DNA of 64,000 nucleotides from the NCBI GenBank assembly GCA_032622095.1, contig CP136069.1:8760036-8824035 (forward strand), read 5' to 3'. Source of the stretch: Siphonodentalium dalli (lineage: Eukaryota; Mollusca; Scaphopoda; Gadilida; Siphonodentaliidae). Below the pieces are notes generated by a model. It was not told where the DNA came from and did no database searches. It worked only from the letters and a program-made list of their open reading frames with translations. Positions 1 through 10,050 of this stretch are shown here, one piece after another; position 1 is the stretch's first letter; each line of letters begins with the position of its first letter. Made by a program: the position numbers and the translations under genes.

Positions 1-59
1 ACTATAATTAATGGGGAATTTGTTTTTGTCACACCATAAGTCGCGCACATTTTCCTACT

Positions 60-250
60 TTTTATCAAAATATTGCACTGAAATGAACATCAGTTGGATA
101 TTAGGGAGTGTCAGCTTGGAAATTTCCATCAGGTGGAAAGGTTTAGATTACTAGGATTTTGCTGTTTTCAAGTTCAGATTAAATTCTTTTCTCCATCCGC
201 ATCGACCAAACATTGGTCCTGGTCCCCTGAAGGGGGGGGGGGGGTTGGAC
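60..250 (-). repeat. Inverted copy of the diverged repeat family found at 2950-3290
   Basis: Read on the minus strand, this stretch follows the same order of motifs as 3100-3290: a CTGGTCC-type block beside a G/C homopolymer, a GGAAATTTCC block, a block ending in CATTTCAGT and then a TAGGAAAAT block. A run of 13 G lies at 232-244. The similarity was judged by eye and has many mismatches and indels. I do not recognise the family. It shows that the repeats in the first 3.5 kb occur in both orientations. Confidence 0.5.
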
Positions 251-345
251 ATTTCAAGATGGACCCCAACAACACCGGAGACCCTCTAGCCACAACCATA
301 CACATTCCCTCATGGTGGTTAAGATGTCCGATCGTTGGCACCACA

Positions 346-843
346 TTAGTTCCTATAATGTTGGACCCATTTCGAATGGACGGATATACTTACATTCAAT
401 ATACTACATATTATTTTTGGTTGAAATTTCTCACTTGCAATTGTTTCTGGCTGGTCGTCGTCGTACTCATTGGTCATCTCCAGAAACTCTTCAGGCAAAA
501 TATTCAGAATTCTAGCGGTGTCGTCGCTAATACCGCCTATTTGGAGCCCAACCTCCTGTTCCACCTGGTCCGTGTTTACCTCCCTGAGTCTGTTTTCTTT
601 CTTTGCCTTCATCTTCACCCGCTTCCACAGCGTTTTCAAATCTTGTTTTGCCTTTTGGTTCTATTTGAAAATTTCCCTGCCATTTCCAAAGAGATTTCTT
701 TCCATGCATATTTTTTCCGGCGCTGGTGGATGGTGCCGGTATCTTTATTCTCTAGGATTTTGATGCTTCTCGGCACAAAGCCCAAAAGTGTTTCGCTCGT
801 CGGCTGTGTATTTAGCACCCCTTCCTTTCCCTCGGTTACTCAT
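346..843 (-). pseudogene. Decayed Myb/SANT-like DNA-binding domain gene (NAIF1/transposon-associated type)
   Basis: The minus strand begins at an ATG (843-841) with MSNRGKGRG followed by a KYTADE block. After a frameshift near 795 it continues in another frame as ETLLGFVPRSIKILENK and then KKYAWKEISLEMAGKFSNRT. A second frameshift near 642 leads into DLKTLWKRVKMKAKKE, then an acidic tail (NEYDDDQPE) and a TAA at 346-348. The order of ADE, TLL..V, AW.EI, RT..Q and LK.LW...K.KAKKE matches the Myb/SANT-like DNA-binding fold (Myb_DNA-bind_5 type) seen in NAIF1-like proteins and in DNA-transposon accessory proteins. I see these motifs directly; the family assignment is from knowledge of the family. 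The total is about 165 codons, shorter than NAIF1. Two frameshifts make it a relic unless sequencing errors caused them. It would act as a nuclear DNA-binding protein. No partner transposase is visible nearby. Confidence 0.72.
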
Positions 844-1020
844 GATTGATTGAAAGGAACCAAACGTGTACTGTTACGCGCAGCATGTTTTATGTGACCG
901 GTGGTCAATCTATGATTGCCGGCAATCACCTTGATTGGATATTCCTATACCGCGCGGCGATGTCTTTCCATCGATGTCCAACGATAGCTTCGCATTGAGC
1001 GTCGCCTCGTAAAACTACCT
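844..1020. other. No recognisable feature
   Basis: This is the region upstream of the Myb/SANT-like relic on its strand. I see no convincing promoter element, RNA gene or repeat. Confidence 0.4.
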
Positions 1021-1066
1021 GCAGTCAGATGCTCGTACCCCGTTTATATATAACCATGGGTATATG
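1021..1066 (+). repeat. 46-bp inverted repeat, left member
   Basis: The segment from GCAGTCAGATGCTCG to GGGTATATG is the reverse complement of 3754-3799 with one mismatch that I can see. It contains a TTTATATATAA stretch and a CCATGG core. Similarity ends abruptly on both sides, so the pair may be short terminal inverted repeats of a 2.78-kb insertion (1021-3799), or two independent insertions of one small element. Confidence 0.75.
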
Positions 1067-1379
1067 CGAAAAATACACAACGAAAACACACTCCACAGTT
1101 TGGATCGATAAGTCTTGCCCTGTGTATTTTGATGTTGAATTTTTTGACAATCGGTCTTCCGTATCAATTCTACAACACAATTATCGTCTTACTTGCAGCA
1201 CGACTTTATCGTGTGATCATCACGGAAGCGTTTTATTTCAGAGTATGGTTAATACATTGCCGCCGGTGAAGTGTATTATCGGATAAGAAACAAATAAGCC
1301 TATGCCGAGGGCAGAAATTAAAGTTGCGAGAGGCACCCCTGGTTGAGTGTGGGATATTTGGCAGTCGAGACTTGGTTAG
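1067..1379. other. No recognisable feature
   Basis: This is AT-rich sequence between the left inverted repeat and the first large repeat copy. Only short open frames without domain-like content are present, and I assign no function. Confidence 0.4.
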
Positions 1380-2060
1380 AGGGTTTTCGTTGGGGTGGTC
1401 TCCACCTTGGAATTTCCAACTGCACCCCACCCCATTGAACCACACCAAACTCATAAATTTGCGTAAATTAATTTGCACCCCCCCCTTTGATTTTTCCCAA
1501 ATGTTCCCTCACAGACTACCAGATGGTAGACTATTCCAAATGAACCAGTAATATTGTGGCCACTTGTCGTGCGGGGGGGGGGGTGAAAAAGATGGTTCGG
1601 CCCAGTATGAGATTAAAACATCTTAACATCTAGTGGTATAACACCACACAAATTTACACCCCGATCTATTTGTTCTTAAATTAATTAGCGAGTAACTACT
1701 GGCAAGGACACATAACACACGGGTCGGCCGATGGTTAGGCCCGATGTGAGAACATTTTTGAAATATGAACATGAACATTTGACAATCCTATAGCAAAGAC
1801 CGGCCTCAAGTTTTCCAATTCTGGGAAATTATTAACCTGACACTCACCCATAGGTTTCAAAATTGACAACAGATGGCCATTTGATTTTTTTGTCTAAAAA
1901 CAACGAATTCGTCACTAAGAAAGTGTTGGAAAATCAAACTACGAGAACAATTTCAACCTAATTTTGGTGTGAATTTTCCAATTAATTTTGCTCGGGGTAT
2001 TAGGTATGACTAGAATTGGGGGTAAGACCCCTGCATAACCACCCCTGTCGACAAGTCCCT
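1380..2060 (+). repeat. Diverged dispersed repeat, copy 1
   Basis: Motifs appear here in the same order as about 1 kb downstream: TTCCAACTGCACCCC near 1420, AACATCTAGTGGT near 1626, GGTTAGGCCCGATGTGAGAA near 1733, a GGCCTCAAG block near 1800 and a CCTGACAC block near 1838. The part from about 1938 (ACTACGAGAACAATTTC) to 2060 instead resembles 3301-3440. The element is therefore mosaic. Alignment by eye shows many indels, and no coding frame survives. A C/G homopolymer lies near 1571-1581. Confidence 0.6.
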
Positions 2061-2409
2061 ACTTGACACCCCATTCTAAATAATCGATACTAAGTTATGT
2101 TGGGTGGCATCGGGGGGAGTCAGGGGCTACATCCCAGCCCTGTCGGGGAGTCATAGCCATCCCCCGTCGGTGAGTTATAATTGTCAACCCGGCAGCTAGA
2201 GCCCGCCCCCCTGTCGGGGATATCCTGGTGCCACCCATGTTTGAAATCATATAAACTTTTAAAGAAGCAGACCACATATTGAACAGAAATCAGGGGGAAA
2301 TGAGCTCTCGTAACCACAAAAGTGCACTAAAGACATCCCAATAAATCCAAATTAGATGCAACCGCATATTGTATATATATGGTATCGTTCTGTTTGCCTC
2401 TCTATATCC
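2061..2409. other. GTCGGGG-motif spacer between repeat copies
   Basis: A short motif of the type CCCTGTCGGGGA recurs near 2139, 2165 (as CCCGTCGGTGA) and 2211, and relatives occur at 2043 and 3426. The rest is AT-rich. The motif appears to belong to the same repeat family as the flanking copies. No gene is seen. Confidence 0.4.
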
Positions 2410-3000
2410 AGGGACGTGGCTATATGGTTTCCGTTAGGGGTGTCCACCATGGGAAATTCCAACTGCACCCCCCTTGAATCAGAATCACCCCAAACACAAA
2501 TTCCATTTGTACCACCCCCCTTACATCAGTGCTCACGCCTAATATCCTATATATATTTAAAAAAAAACCTATATTCCAGGTTTGAAAATTCAGATAGTTT
2601 AACCTGAACAATTGCATAAATCATAACATCTAATGGTCTAACTCCAGACAAATTCCCACGGCTACGGGCAAGAGGCGGGGACACACCGGATTGACCATGG
2701 TTATTCGGCCCGGTGTGAGAAAAATGTTAAAACTATAAAAGAAAATATTAAATCCTAGCATGCATCTAGACTGGCCTCAATTGAACCTTTCTTGGTGTTG
2801 GAAATATCCAACCTCATACTCCCCCTCAGGTTGGAAAACTCTCCAACTGATGACTATTACAGTCCACAAGTTTGACCAAATGAAGTAAAATATGTTTTGC
2901 AGTTTTGTATTGGCCACGGGGGAATGGACAATGACAACGATAGTCGGCAATTTTTTTTTAATCTGAACAAGAAAATCTAAAAATCCTAGCATCTAGACTA
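2410..3000 (+). repeat. Diverged dispersed repeat, copy 2
   Basis: This copy matches 1380-1850 at an offset of about 970-1040 bp, including TTCCAACTGCACCCCCC near 2457, AACATCTAATGGTCTAACTCC near 2626, a GGCCCGGTGTGAGAA block near 2708 and the CTAGACTGGCCTCAA block near 2765. It carries the GGTTGGAAA...CCAACTGATGA block that is repeated again downstream. I do not recognise the element class. Confidence 0.6.
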
Positions 3001-3440
3001 GCCTCAAACCTTCCTAGAGTTGGACATTTCAAACCTGACACCCCACTTAGGTTGGAAAATTTCAACTGATGACAATTCCAATGACAATATTTACCAAATG
3101 CATGACAGTATTGTTTTCTTAAATTAACTAGCAGTTTTTTTGACTGGCCACGGGGGAGGGACCAGGACACAAACTGTCCAAGTGTTGGAAATTTCCAACC
3201 TGTCACCCTCCTAAGGTTGGAAATTTCCGACTGATGACCATTTCAGTCCAAAATATTTACCAAAAATAGGAAAATATGCAAATAAACTGTTTGAAAATAA
3301 AACTACAAGAACATTTTCAACTTAATGTTGGTGTGAAATTTCCAACTAATGTTTTGGCAGGTATGAAATTTCCAACTGTTGAACATTTTGACCAAAGTTT
3401 GGGGGGTGAGACATCCCAACCCCCACCCCTGTCGCCACGT
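2985..3440 (+). repeat. Diverged repeat sub-units, third and fourth iterations
   Basis: The block CTAGCATCTAGACT...CCTGACACCCC...GGTTGGAAA...CAACTGATGAC...CC is iterated near 2754, 2986 and 3176 with spacings of roughly 230 and 165 bp. The stretch 3300-3440 repeats the end of copy 1 (1938-2060), including a CACCCCTGTCG block. A 114-codon open frame across 3276-3620 follows the repeat and has no protein-like composition, so it is not called as a gene. Confidence 0.55.
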
Positions 3441-3753
3441 CTCTGTCTATATCATATAAATACTTTTTCTAAAAACCTTAAACCAACTCGACGTGCGATT
3501 TCCCTGCGCTCCTGTTGCGCAAATTCTAGTATAAAAAGTGCGTCTATTTCAGACAAAGTTCAAACAGTAAATGTGACCAGACAAGACATAGAAACCGCTA
3601 ATCTCATATTACCAATCTGACAACACCAGTCGAACATGATTACCTTTCAAAGCAATAACACCGGGCACCATGTTACGGACAACCACAGGCACGCACACCA
3701 TGGATAAATACACGGTGAAAAGAACGGCGTTTTTTTTGTACGGTTATATCTGA
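3441..3753. other. No recognisable feature
   Basis: This is non-repetitive sequence leading to the right member of the 46-bp inverted pair. A T-run lies near 3730-3738. No gene is seen. Confidence 0.4.
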
Positions 3754-3799
3754 CATATACCCATGGTTATATATAAACGGGCTACGAGCATCTGACTGC
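3754..3799 (-). repeat. 46-bp inverted repeat, right member
   Basis: This is the reverse complement of 1021-1066 with one visible mismatch. Sequence outside and inside the pair does not match, so the arms are short and sharply bounded. I could not identify a target-site duplication with confidence. Confidence 0.75.
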
Positions 3800-4069
3800 T
3801 GGACTTTATTATAAACCCAGCCGGTGAATACCACCCCTGTGGTTTGGTTTTGTAAATCAGTCTGGATCACTTACACCCATTTCACCACTTTGAAAAAATG
3901 AATGGTTAATATATAGTTAGCATTACAAAAAAAAAATTGTTTCTTTTTTTGGGTTGAAAATTAAAAACAAATTTTTTTTTTTTGGCCTAAGACCTCATTT
4001 TTTGGGATATTGTTTTCAGAATATATTCACACTAGCCGATGAGCCCGACGTTGTCCGGGCTATTCAAAA
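3800..4069. other. AT-rich stretch with A and T homopolymers
   Basis: Runs of A near 3928-3937 and of T near 3973-3982 are present. No gene or structured RNA is evident. Confidence 0.4.
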
Positions 4070-4478
4070 AACCAAATTTCAAGTCGATGGCTCGGCGACC
4101 CGATAAAATTCGTATCCGGGGCAAGATACATTCACATACCAAATTTCAAGTCGATAGCTCCACCCGTTTCCGAGATCTCGTCTTCGCATGCGCGAAGCTG
4201 GCGTCGCACGGGCTCGGCGACCCGATAAAATTCGTATCCGGGGCAAGATACATTCACATAGCAAATTTCAAGTCGATAGCTCCACCCGTTTCCGAGATCT
4301 CGTCTGCGCATGCGCGAAGCGGGCGCCGCACGGGCTCGCCAATACGACAACGTCCACCGCCTGGTCAAACTACACACACGTACCAAGTTTCGTCCCGATC
4401 GGTCGAGAATCGTAGATTTGTATAAATGACAAACAAACAGACAAACAGACAAACAGACAAATAGACAAACAGACAGAG
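4070..4478 (+). repeat. 122-bp tandem repeat ending in an ACAG/ACAA tetranucleotide tail
   Basis: The block CGGCGACCCGATAAAATTCG...ATACATTCACATA recurs at an offset of 122 bp (near 4091 and 4213), and AAATTTCAAGTCGAT recurs near 4074, 4141 and 4263. The last unit diverges into a TACCAAGTTTCGTCCCGATC block and ends at about 4429-4478 in (ACAAACAG)n. Ends of this type, a CCAAGTTTC..GATCGGT block followed by an ACAG microsatellite, are common at the 3' ends of dispersed retroelements in invertebrates. That comparison is from memory and is not a database match. The repeated unit is GC-rich relative to its surroundings. Confidence 0.65.
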
Positions 4479-5904
4479 GTCTTCAAAAATATATATGAGA
4501 CGAGAAAAGCAATATGATCCTATATAACAACCATGTTTTTTCATGGCCAGATATCGACTTTCAAAACTGAAGTTTTAACTCGTTTTGAATTTTTGTCAGC
4601 CTAGAAAAATACAATGATCACTTGTAATAAAGAGCACAAATTACGTAGACATTTAAGAGCCTTTTCGATTAAGTACTTATGTGTTCGTTTTTTACTCATT
4701 AATTTTGAATGAATTTGTGAATTTCACGAAGTATATTGTGATCCGATTGAGAGAAATTTAGGTTTTTCTTTTTCACGGTAAGCTGAAGGTTGGCTGAGGG
4801 TTGTTTTTTTGTAAAATTGTGTGTCAAATCGGACCGTGGGTCTATAACTCCCCTATATCACGTGGTTGACTATATATAAGTTTGTTGGAATTCGGCGACA
4901 ATTTTTTTTTTATTGAATTCGGTGTCCCTTCCATTTTCCTTTAGTATTAACTTGCACCGTTATCGTCCTCGTAAAAAGTTATTCACGTTAGACATCTTTG
5001 GAGTCCTCTAGATTATCCCCCGTTAATTTCTATAACGGACATATAGAGAGTCAACAAATTTATATAATATATATATTGTATTCTACATGTATATTATATA
5101 CTAATATGTCTGTTATATTGTATGATTTATGTACACGTATTCTAAACGTATGTTACTGTCAATGTTGTGAATCATATATGTTGCTTTAAGAATGTCGCTT
5201 CAACTTGTTCTACCATGGGTAAGATGATACAGTAACCACTAGCTAAGAAATGACGTGCTGAAATAATATATTAATCTGACAACATATTAATCCATGGGCT
5301 GGTAGGACCCCTCATGCATCCCCAGTACTTAATTTCTTTGGTATTTTCATGTACCCTAATGTTTATTGTTCAGCACATGAATTATTATACATTATATACA
5401 TAGTGCATATAAACATCGCACAATGTGTTGGAACAATAAATATGTAATGGTTTCTACGCTTTTGTTTTCTCCTGTCCATCTGTTCCTGATGACACGTGGT
5501 GCTCATACATCACACATCAGCCGAATACGTCGTAATATCTATGACAAAAGGTAACGAGATTTTATGTCTGCAACACATGTATGGCTGCTATTTACGGTGA
5601 TTTATACAGTATGTAACAAGTGTGCCAAAAGCAAAACACTCAACACCGTAGCGATATTATTGGGAGAGTGATTCACTGTAACCCACTAATACCGAGCACT
5701 ATGCGCATTTTGGCCACTGACAGCGGCACCATGCTGTGTCGTACTCAACATGGTGATGGCAGTTTTATTTACTAGGGATTTGGGGTGGCCCCGGAAGATT
5801 TGGAAGGGGTGTTCCCCTTCCCTACAACCCACGTTGGTGTGGTTTTGGGGTTATGAGATGGTATGGCATAAACATAACGATGAGGATGAAAAAATTATCT
5901 AGAC
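4479..5904. other. AT-rich intergenic DNA without recognisable features
   Basis: This 1.4-kb stretch contains AT dinucleotide-rich segments (around 5060-5105) and several homopolymers. I see no coding frame with protein-like content, no RNA gene and no clear repeat unit. Confidence 0.45.
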
Positions 5905-6009
5905 ATGATTTTTTGTGTCTTATGCTTTGCTTTCTTTGTCTTTCTTTCGTATGTTGTTGTTGGTTGTGGTGGTGGTCGCAAGCTGGTGGCTTCGACCCGA
6001 GTGTTGTTA

Positions 6010-6483
6010 TCATTGCTTTCCTTCAGCTATGATATCTTTGGATTTATGTACCAATGCCAAAGTACTGATCACAATATCTGCCAGCTCCGCCGTCGAGATG
6101 GGGTAGGTGGAGCCTCTGCTGGTGATGGAAAACACCGGGCTGTGGTGGTTTTCCGGTGACTTAGGTGGTAGTATGTCCACCTCCACTTCGAAGTCGGTCG
6201 GTCGCAGAGACGTCCAGAAGACGTCGGCGTCCTTGTTTCACTGGCTATGGAGGCATCCGCTGTCTACACTTGACCCTCCTGTCGGCGTCCCTGTGGCATC
6301 TAGACGGGGTCCTCTTCTTTTTCTTACCGGTTTTGATATTTGTCGTTTTGTCTTTCTGGCCTGTCCCCAACCGGTGTAATCCGATTGGATCTGCCAAGCC
6401 AAGGGTTCCACTGGAGCGAATTGATATAGCACAAAATCACACGCAATCGGCCCGCATTGCAGTGTAGACTCCATCCAACACAA
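6010..6483 (-). pseudogene. Unrecognised decayed coding segment with one in-frame stop
   Basis: On the minus strand a single frame runs from about 6483 to a TGA at 6012-6010, interrupted only by one TGA at 6240-6238. The upstream part includes the basic stretch ARKTKRQISKPVRKRRGPR. The downstream 75 codons read like genuine protein: DADVFWTSLRPTDFEVEV, then a proline-rich PPKSPENHHSPVFS and a helix-like TAELADIVISTLALVHKSK near the end. The base composition is richer in GC than the flanks. I do not recognise the family. An upstream TAA lies at 6495-6493, directly at the edge of the foldback element, so that insertion may have separated it from more 5' sequence. It could be a transposon accessory protein relic or the last exon of a host gene that has acquired a stop. 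The coding character is inferred from composition only. Confidence 0.45.
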
Positions 6484-6495
6484 TGAGCAGACTTA

Positions 6496-7456
6496 GGGTC
6501 TATTCTCATTGCACACGCGCGTGCGATTAATCGCAGCGTTTTAACATAACACAGAGCGATTCGTGATCAATTACCTTCCTCAAACATCCACGTCCTATTC
6601 GTGACCAATCATCTTATGCAATCAACCTCGTCATCGAGATAGCCGTTACAGAGAATGGCATGGTTCACTCGGTCACATATACTATCCGGGTACAGTCATT
6701 CTCATAACTGATGGGCGATAAAATAATAAATGAAGTACAGAAAGGAAATGGCTTGGAAAGAAGTTTCCAACGTATAGCTAGCATCAGTGGTGATTTTTGT
6801 AGAATTCAGTAGAATTATATTACCTGTCAGTCTCGCGCAACACTGTACCCAAGATTTTGAATATATAGATTGATAGTAATGTGCCGTTTAGCATGTGTGA
6901 TCACTGATGATAAGCCGCCAATGGCGATCAAATTGAAATCAATCGCTCATGCATGCGAACAGCGTCCTGGCGACATAATTCGACCTGAAACGATGCGTGT
7001 GTGACTCTTAAGGTCGAATTCTGAGTCCCATCACTTATTATATTTGAATGGTGGTTCGTCAATTATAGTACCGCGTTGTCGCTGTTACCAGCGGCTATAC
7101 AAATGAGCACTCGATGCTATAAGGTAAAATGTTGAAAGATCTAATTCAACCACTTGAATCGTACACTACAAAAATCACCACTGATGCTAGCTATACGTTG
7201 GAAACTTCTTTCCAAGCCATTTCCTTTCCGTACTTCATTTATTATTTTATCGCCCATCAGTTATGAGAATGACTGTACCCGGATAGTATATGTGACCGAG
7301 TGAATCGTGCCATTCTATGTAACGGCTATCTCGATGACGAGGTTGATTGCATAAGATGATTGGTCACGAATAGGACGTGGTTGTTTGAGGAAGGTAACAC
7401 GCACCTTAAAAAACGCTGCGATTAATCGCACGCGCGTGTGCAATGAGAATAGACCC
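6496..7456. mobile_element. Foldback / long-TIR non-autonomous DNA transposon (MITE-like, 961 bp)
   Basis: The left arm (6496-6802) and right arm (7166-7456) are reverse complements over about 290-307 bp, from GGGTCTATTCTCATTG at the outer end to GGTGATTTTTGTAG at the inner end. The arms differ by scattered substitutions and one replaced stretch next to the CGCAGCGTTTT block. The 363-bp centre (6803-7165) has no coding frame. The outer end of each arm contains two short perfect palindromes, CACGCGCGTG and GCGATTAATCGC. Flanking trinucleotides are TTA (left) and ATA (right), an imperfect candidate target duplication. The GGG start and a TWA-like site would suit PIF/Harbinger, but that class assignment is tentative. 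The element sits immediately 5' (on the minus strand) of the coding relic at 6010-6483. Confidence 0.9.
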
Positions 7457-7875
7457 ATACTAAAGCAATTTTTTTGTCAGAAACTGCCGCAACTGAGTTT
7501 GGGTGGGTCGGCTTCGGCGCTGGTATTCCAGTCGCTATGTTGTTAGTTTGATTTAAAATTTGGGAAAGTCGAAAAATTATTAAAACAAAAAAAACAGCGG
7601 TGTTTGAACAAGATGTCAATAAATTAGCTGACAGTGACACTCGAAAATCTTGGCGCAAATGCTTTTTTGTCCATAGTAATTAGTACCGTGTACAATATTG
7701 TTACTTCATTTTCAAATTAAACCAATGGAAGTTTGGAAGCGCTTTGTTGGGTTTGAGTTTCTGGGTCAATGACAATGGCTGCATAATTAAGGAGACACAC
7801 GTCTATGTATTTCATGTTTAAATAGTAGTTGTATCAGTGTATACTATATGTACATGTACATTGTTGTTTATTATT
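7457..7875. other. No recognisable feature
   Basis: AT-rich sequence between the foldback element and the SINE. A 78-codon minus-strand open frame (7422-7658) runs into the foldback arm and has no domain-like content. Confidence 0.4.
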
Positions 7876-8060
7876 GGGGGTGGAGCCTGGGGTGGTCAGT
7901 GGTCCAATGAGCACGGTACCGTCACCAAGCTGTAGGACCTGAGCTAGTGACTGACATGGGTTCGATTCCTATGTGGCGACCTCTGTCCAACTTCTTGCAT
8001 GAAGAAAACTTTCCGATCGATGGAGTACATATGATATGTGCAGACGGTGCATCGTGACTA
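7876..8060 (+). mobile_element. Probable tRNA-derived SINE
   Basis: A good RNA polymerase III B-box, GGTTCGATTCC, lies at 7959-7969, and an A-box-like TGGTCAGTGG lies at 7893-7902. Their order and the roughly 56-bp gap suit a tRNA-related SINE head. The sequence after GGTTCGATTCC runs into a non-tRNA body. The region around the A-box does not fold as a canonical tRNA and I see no anticodon stem, so it is not called as a tRNA. The 3' end is uncertain because no clear A-tail or flanking direct repeat was found. Confidence 0.5.
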
Positions 8061-8290
8061 ATTACGTGTATTGTAGGTGACTAACAATATATCACATGGT
8101 TTCCATCAACAACAAATGATCTGGCCTCATTGTTGTATCGCCTTAATTGAGGAAAGCGACAAAACCCAAAAAATTTACTCAATGATGCTGCTGCCTTTCA
8201 TTTATTACCGTAGCTCAACTTACTTTGCAAGTTTAAGCTATTGCCATGGGTTGGCGTCCGTCGTACGTGTGTCTGTGTCAGTCAACAATT

Positions 8291-9560
8291 TCCTTTGGCG
8301 CAGGCTACAGGTCGTACCTTTGGTCTGATCTTTATGAATGTTGACATTGACATGTAGATGGGAACGAGTCCTATTGGGGTCATTTGGCAAAAAAACATGG
8401 CCGCCAGCAACGATCTTGGATTTTACTCTGGCACAGGCTACAGGTCGTACCTTTGGTCAGATCATTATGAGATTTATCAAGGCTGTTGACATTGACATGT
8501 AGATGGAAACGATTCATTTTCGGGTCATTCGGCCAAAAAACATGGCCACTGACAGCCATCTTGGATTTCAAAATTAAATCCATTGGCGCGGGCTATAGGT
8601 CGTACTATTCGTCTGATCATCAAGAAATTTGTCATGGATGTTAATATGGACAGGTAGATGGGAACGAGTTATTTTGGGATCGTTCGGCCAAAAAACATGG
8701 TCGCCAGCAGCCATCTTGGATTTTAATCTTTGCATGACTAAATCCTTTTGCGCAGGCTACAGGTCGTAGCTTTGGTCTGATCTTTATGAATGTTGACATT
8801 GACATGTAGATGGGAACGAGTCCTATTAGGGTCATTTGGCAAAAAAACATGGCCGCCAGCAACGATCTTGGATTTTACTCTTTGCATGACTAAATCCTTT
8901 GGCACAGGCTACAGGTCGTACCTTGGTCAGATCATTATGAGATTTATCAAGGCTGTTGACATTGACATGTAGATGGAAACGAGTCATTTTCGGGTCATTC
9001 GGCCAAAAAACATGGCCACTGACAGCCATCTTGGATTTCAAAATTAAATCCATTGGCGCGGGCTATAGGTCGTACTATTCGTCTGATCATCAAGAAATTT
9101 GTCATGGATGTTAATATGGACACGTAGATGGGAACGAGTTATTTTGGGGTCGTTCGGCCAAAAAACATGGTCGCCAGCAGCCATCTTGGATTTTACTCTT
9201 TGCATGACTAAATCCTTTTGCGCAGGCTACAGGTCGTAGCTTTGATCGGATCTTCGTGAAATTTGTCATGGATGTTAACACTGTCATGTAGATGGGAAAG
9301 AGTCATTTTAGGGTCGTTCAGCCAAAAAACATGGCCACCAGCAGCCATCTTGGATTTTACTCTTTTGCATGACTAAATCCTTTGGTGCGGGCTACAGGTT
9401 GTAGCTTTGATCGGATATTCATGAAATTTATCATGGATGTTAACAATGACATGTAAATGGGAACGAGTACTTTCCTTTGGGGGTCATTCGGCCAAAAAAA
9501 TGGCCGCCAGCAGCCATCTTTGATTTTACTCTTTACTCTTTGCCTTTGGCACAGGTTAGA
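8291..9560 (+). repeat. Tandem array of 133-165 bp units organised as a 470-bp trimer
   Basis: The motif CAGGCTACAGGTCGTA, or the variant CGGGCTATAGGTCGTA, starts units near 8301, 8434, 8589, 8753, 8905, 9059, 9223 and 9388, and a truncated ninth starts near 9552. Each unit holds a TTGACATTGACATGTAGATG-type block, a GGCCAAAAAACATGG block and a CCATCTTGGATTT block. Units 8434, 8589 and 8753 match units 8905, 9059 and 9223 respectively far better than they match each other, giving a 470-bp higher-order period. Scattered minus-strand open frames here are produced by the repeat. Confidence 0.88.
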
Positions 9561-9830
9561 CATTTCAATTAGTACCTTTCCTATTCCTCCATTTACTGTC
9601 AACCATTAAATTATTCCCCAACATAAGTTGAGCTACAGTGTCACTGACACTTTCATTTATTTTATATTTGTGGTTTTACATGGCTTCCTACAATTAAGCG
9701 ATATCACAAAGGCAGATTAATTGTTGGTAGAGGAAAACATGTGTGCTACACGTAGTCGTGTACAATTCAGTACTAAAAACATTAAGTGATTTATGCACCG
9801 TCTGCTCTCATGTAAATCACATACCACTGT
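9561..9830. other. No recognisable feature
   Basis: AT-rich spacer between two tandem repeats. No gene seen. Confidence 0.4.
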
Positions 9831-10050
9831 GAAGGTAGCCAATGTTTCCTCTGTTAATATTACCATGTTATTATACTAGTAATTAGATGAAAGTAGCCCG
9901 TGTTTCCTCTGTTAATATTCCCATGTAATTGTACTAGTAATTACATGTAGATGAAGGTAGCCCGTGTTTCCTCTGTCCTTCCCGTGTTATTATCATTAGA
10001 TGTAGGTACACCGGTAGTCCATGTTTCCTCTGTTCCTCCCATGTTATTAT
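9831..10050 (+). repeat. Short tandem repeat, 57-66 bp units, about four copies
   Basis: The phrase GTAGCC(C/A)GTGTTTCCTCTGT begins units near 9835, 9893, 9957 and 10012 (the last as GTAGTCCATG). Each is followed by a CCATGT(T)ATTAT-type segment. The units are diverged and the array is small. Confidence 0.75.

Noticed and set aside
94-849. Plus-strand open frame of 251 codons
   Set aside because: It runs antisense through the Myb/SANT-like relic and repeat sequence and has no domain-like content.
3276-3620. 114-codon plus-strand open frame
   Set aside because: Its first half is the diverged dispersed repeat, and its composition is not protein-like.
6241-6327. Short intron in the minus-strand relic (GTAAGA at 6327 to CAG at 6241)
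   Set aside because: The donor looks good, but splicing to that acceptor would still begin the next exon with the TGA at 6240-6238, so it does not rescue the frame.
7890-7990. tRNA gene
   Set aside because: The B-box is good but the surrounding sequence does not form a canonical acceptor or anticodon stem; a SINE is a better fit.
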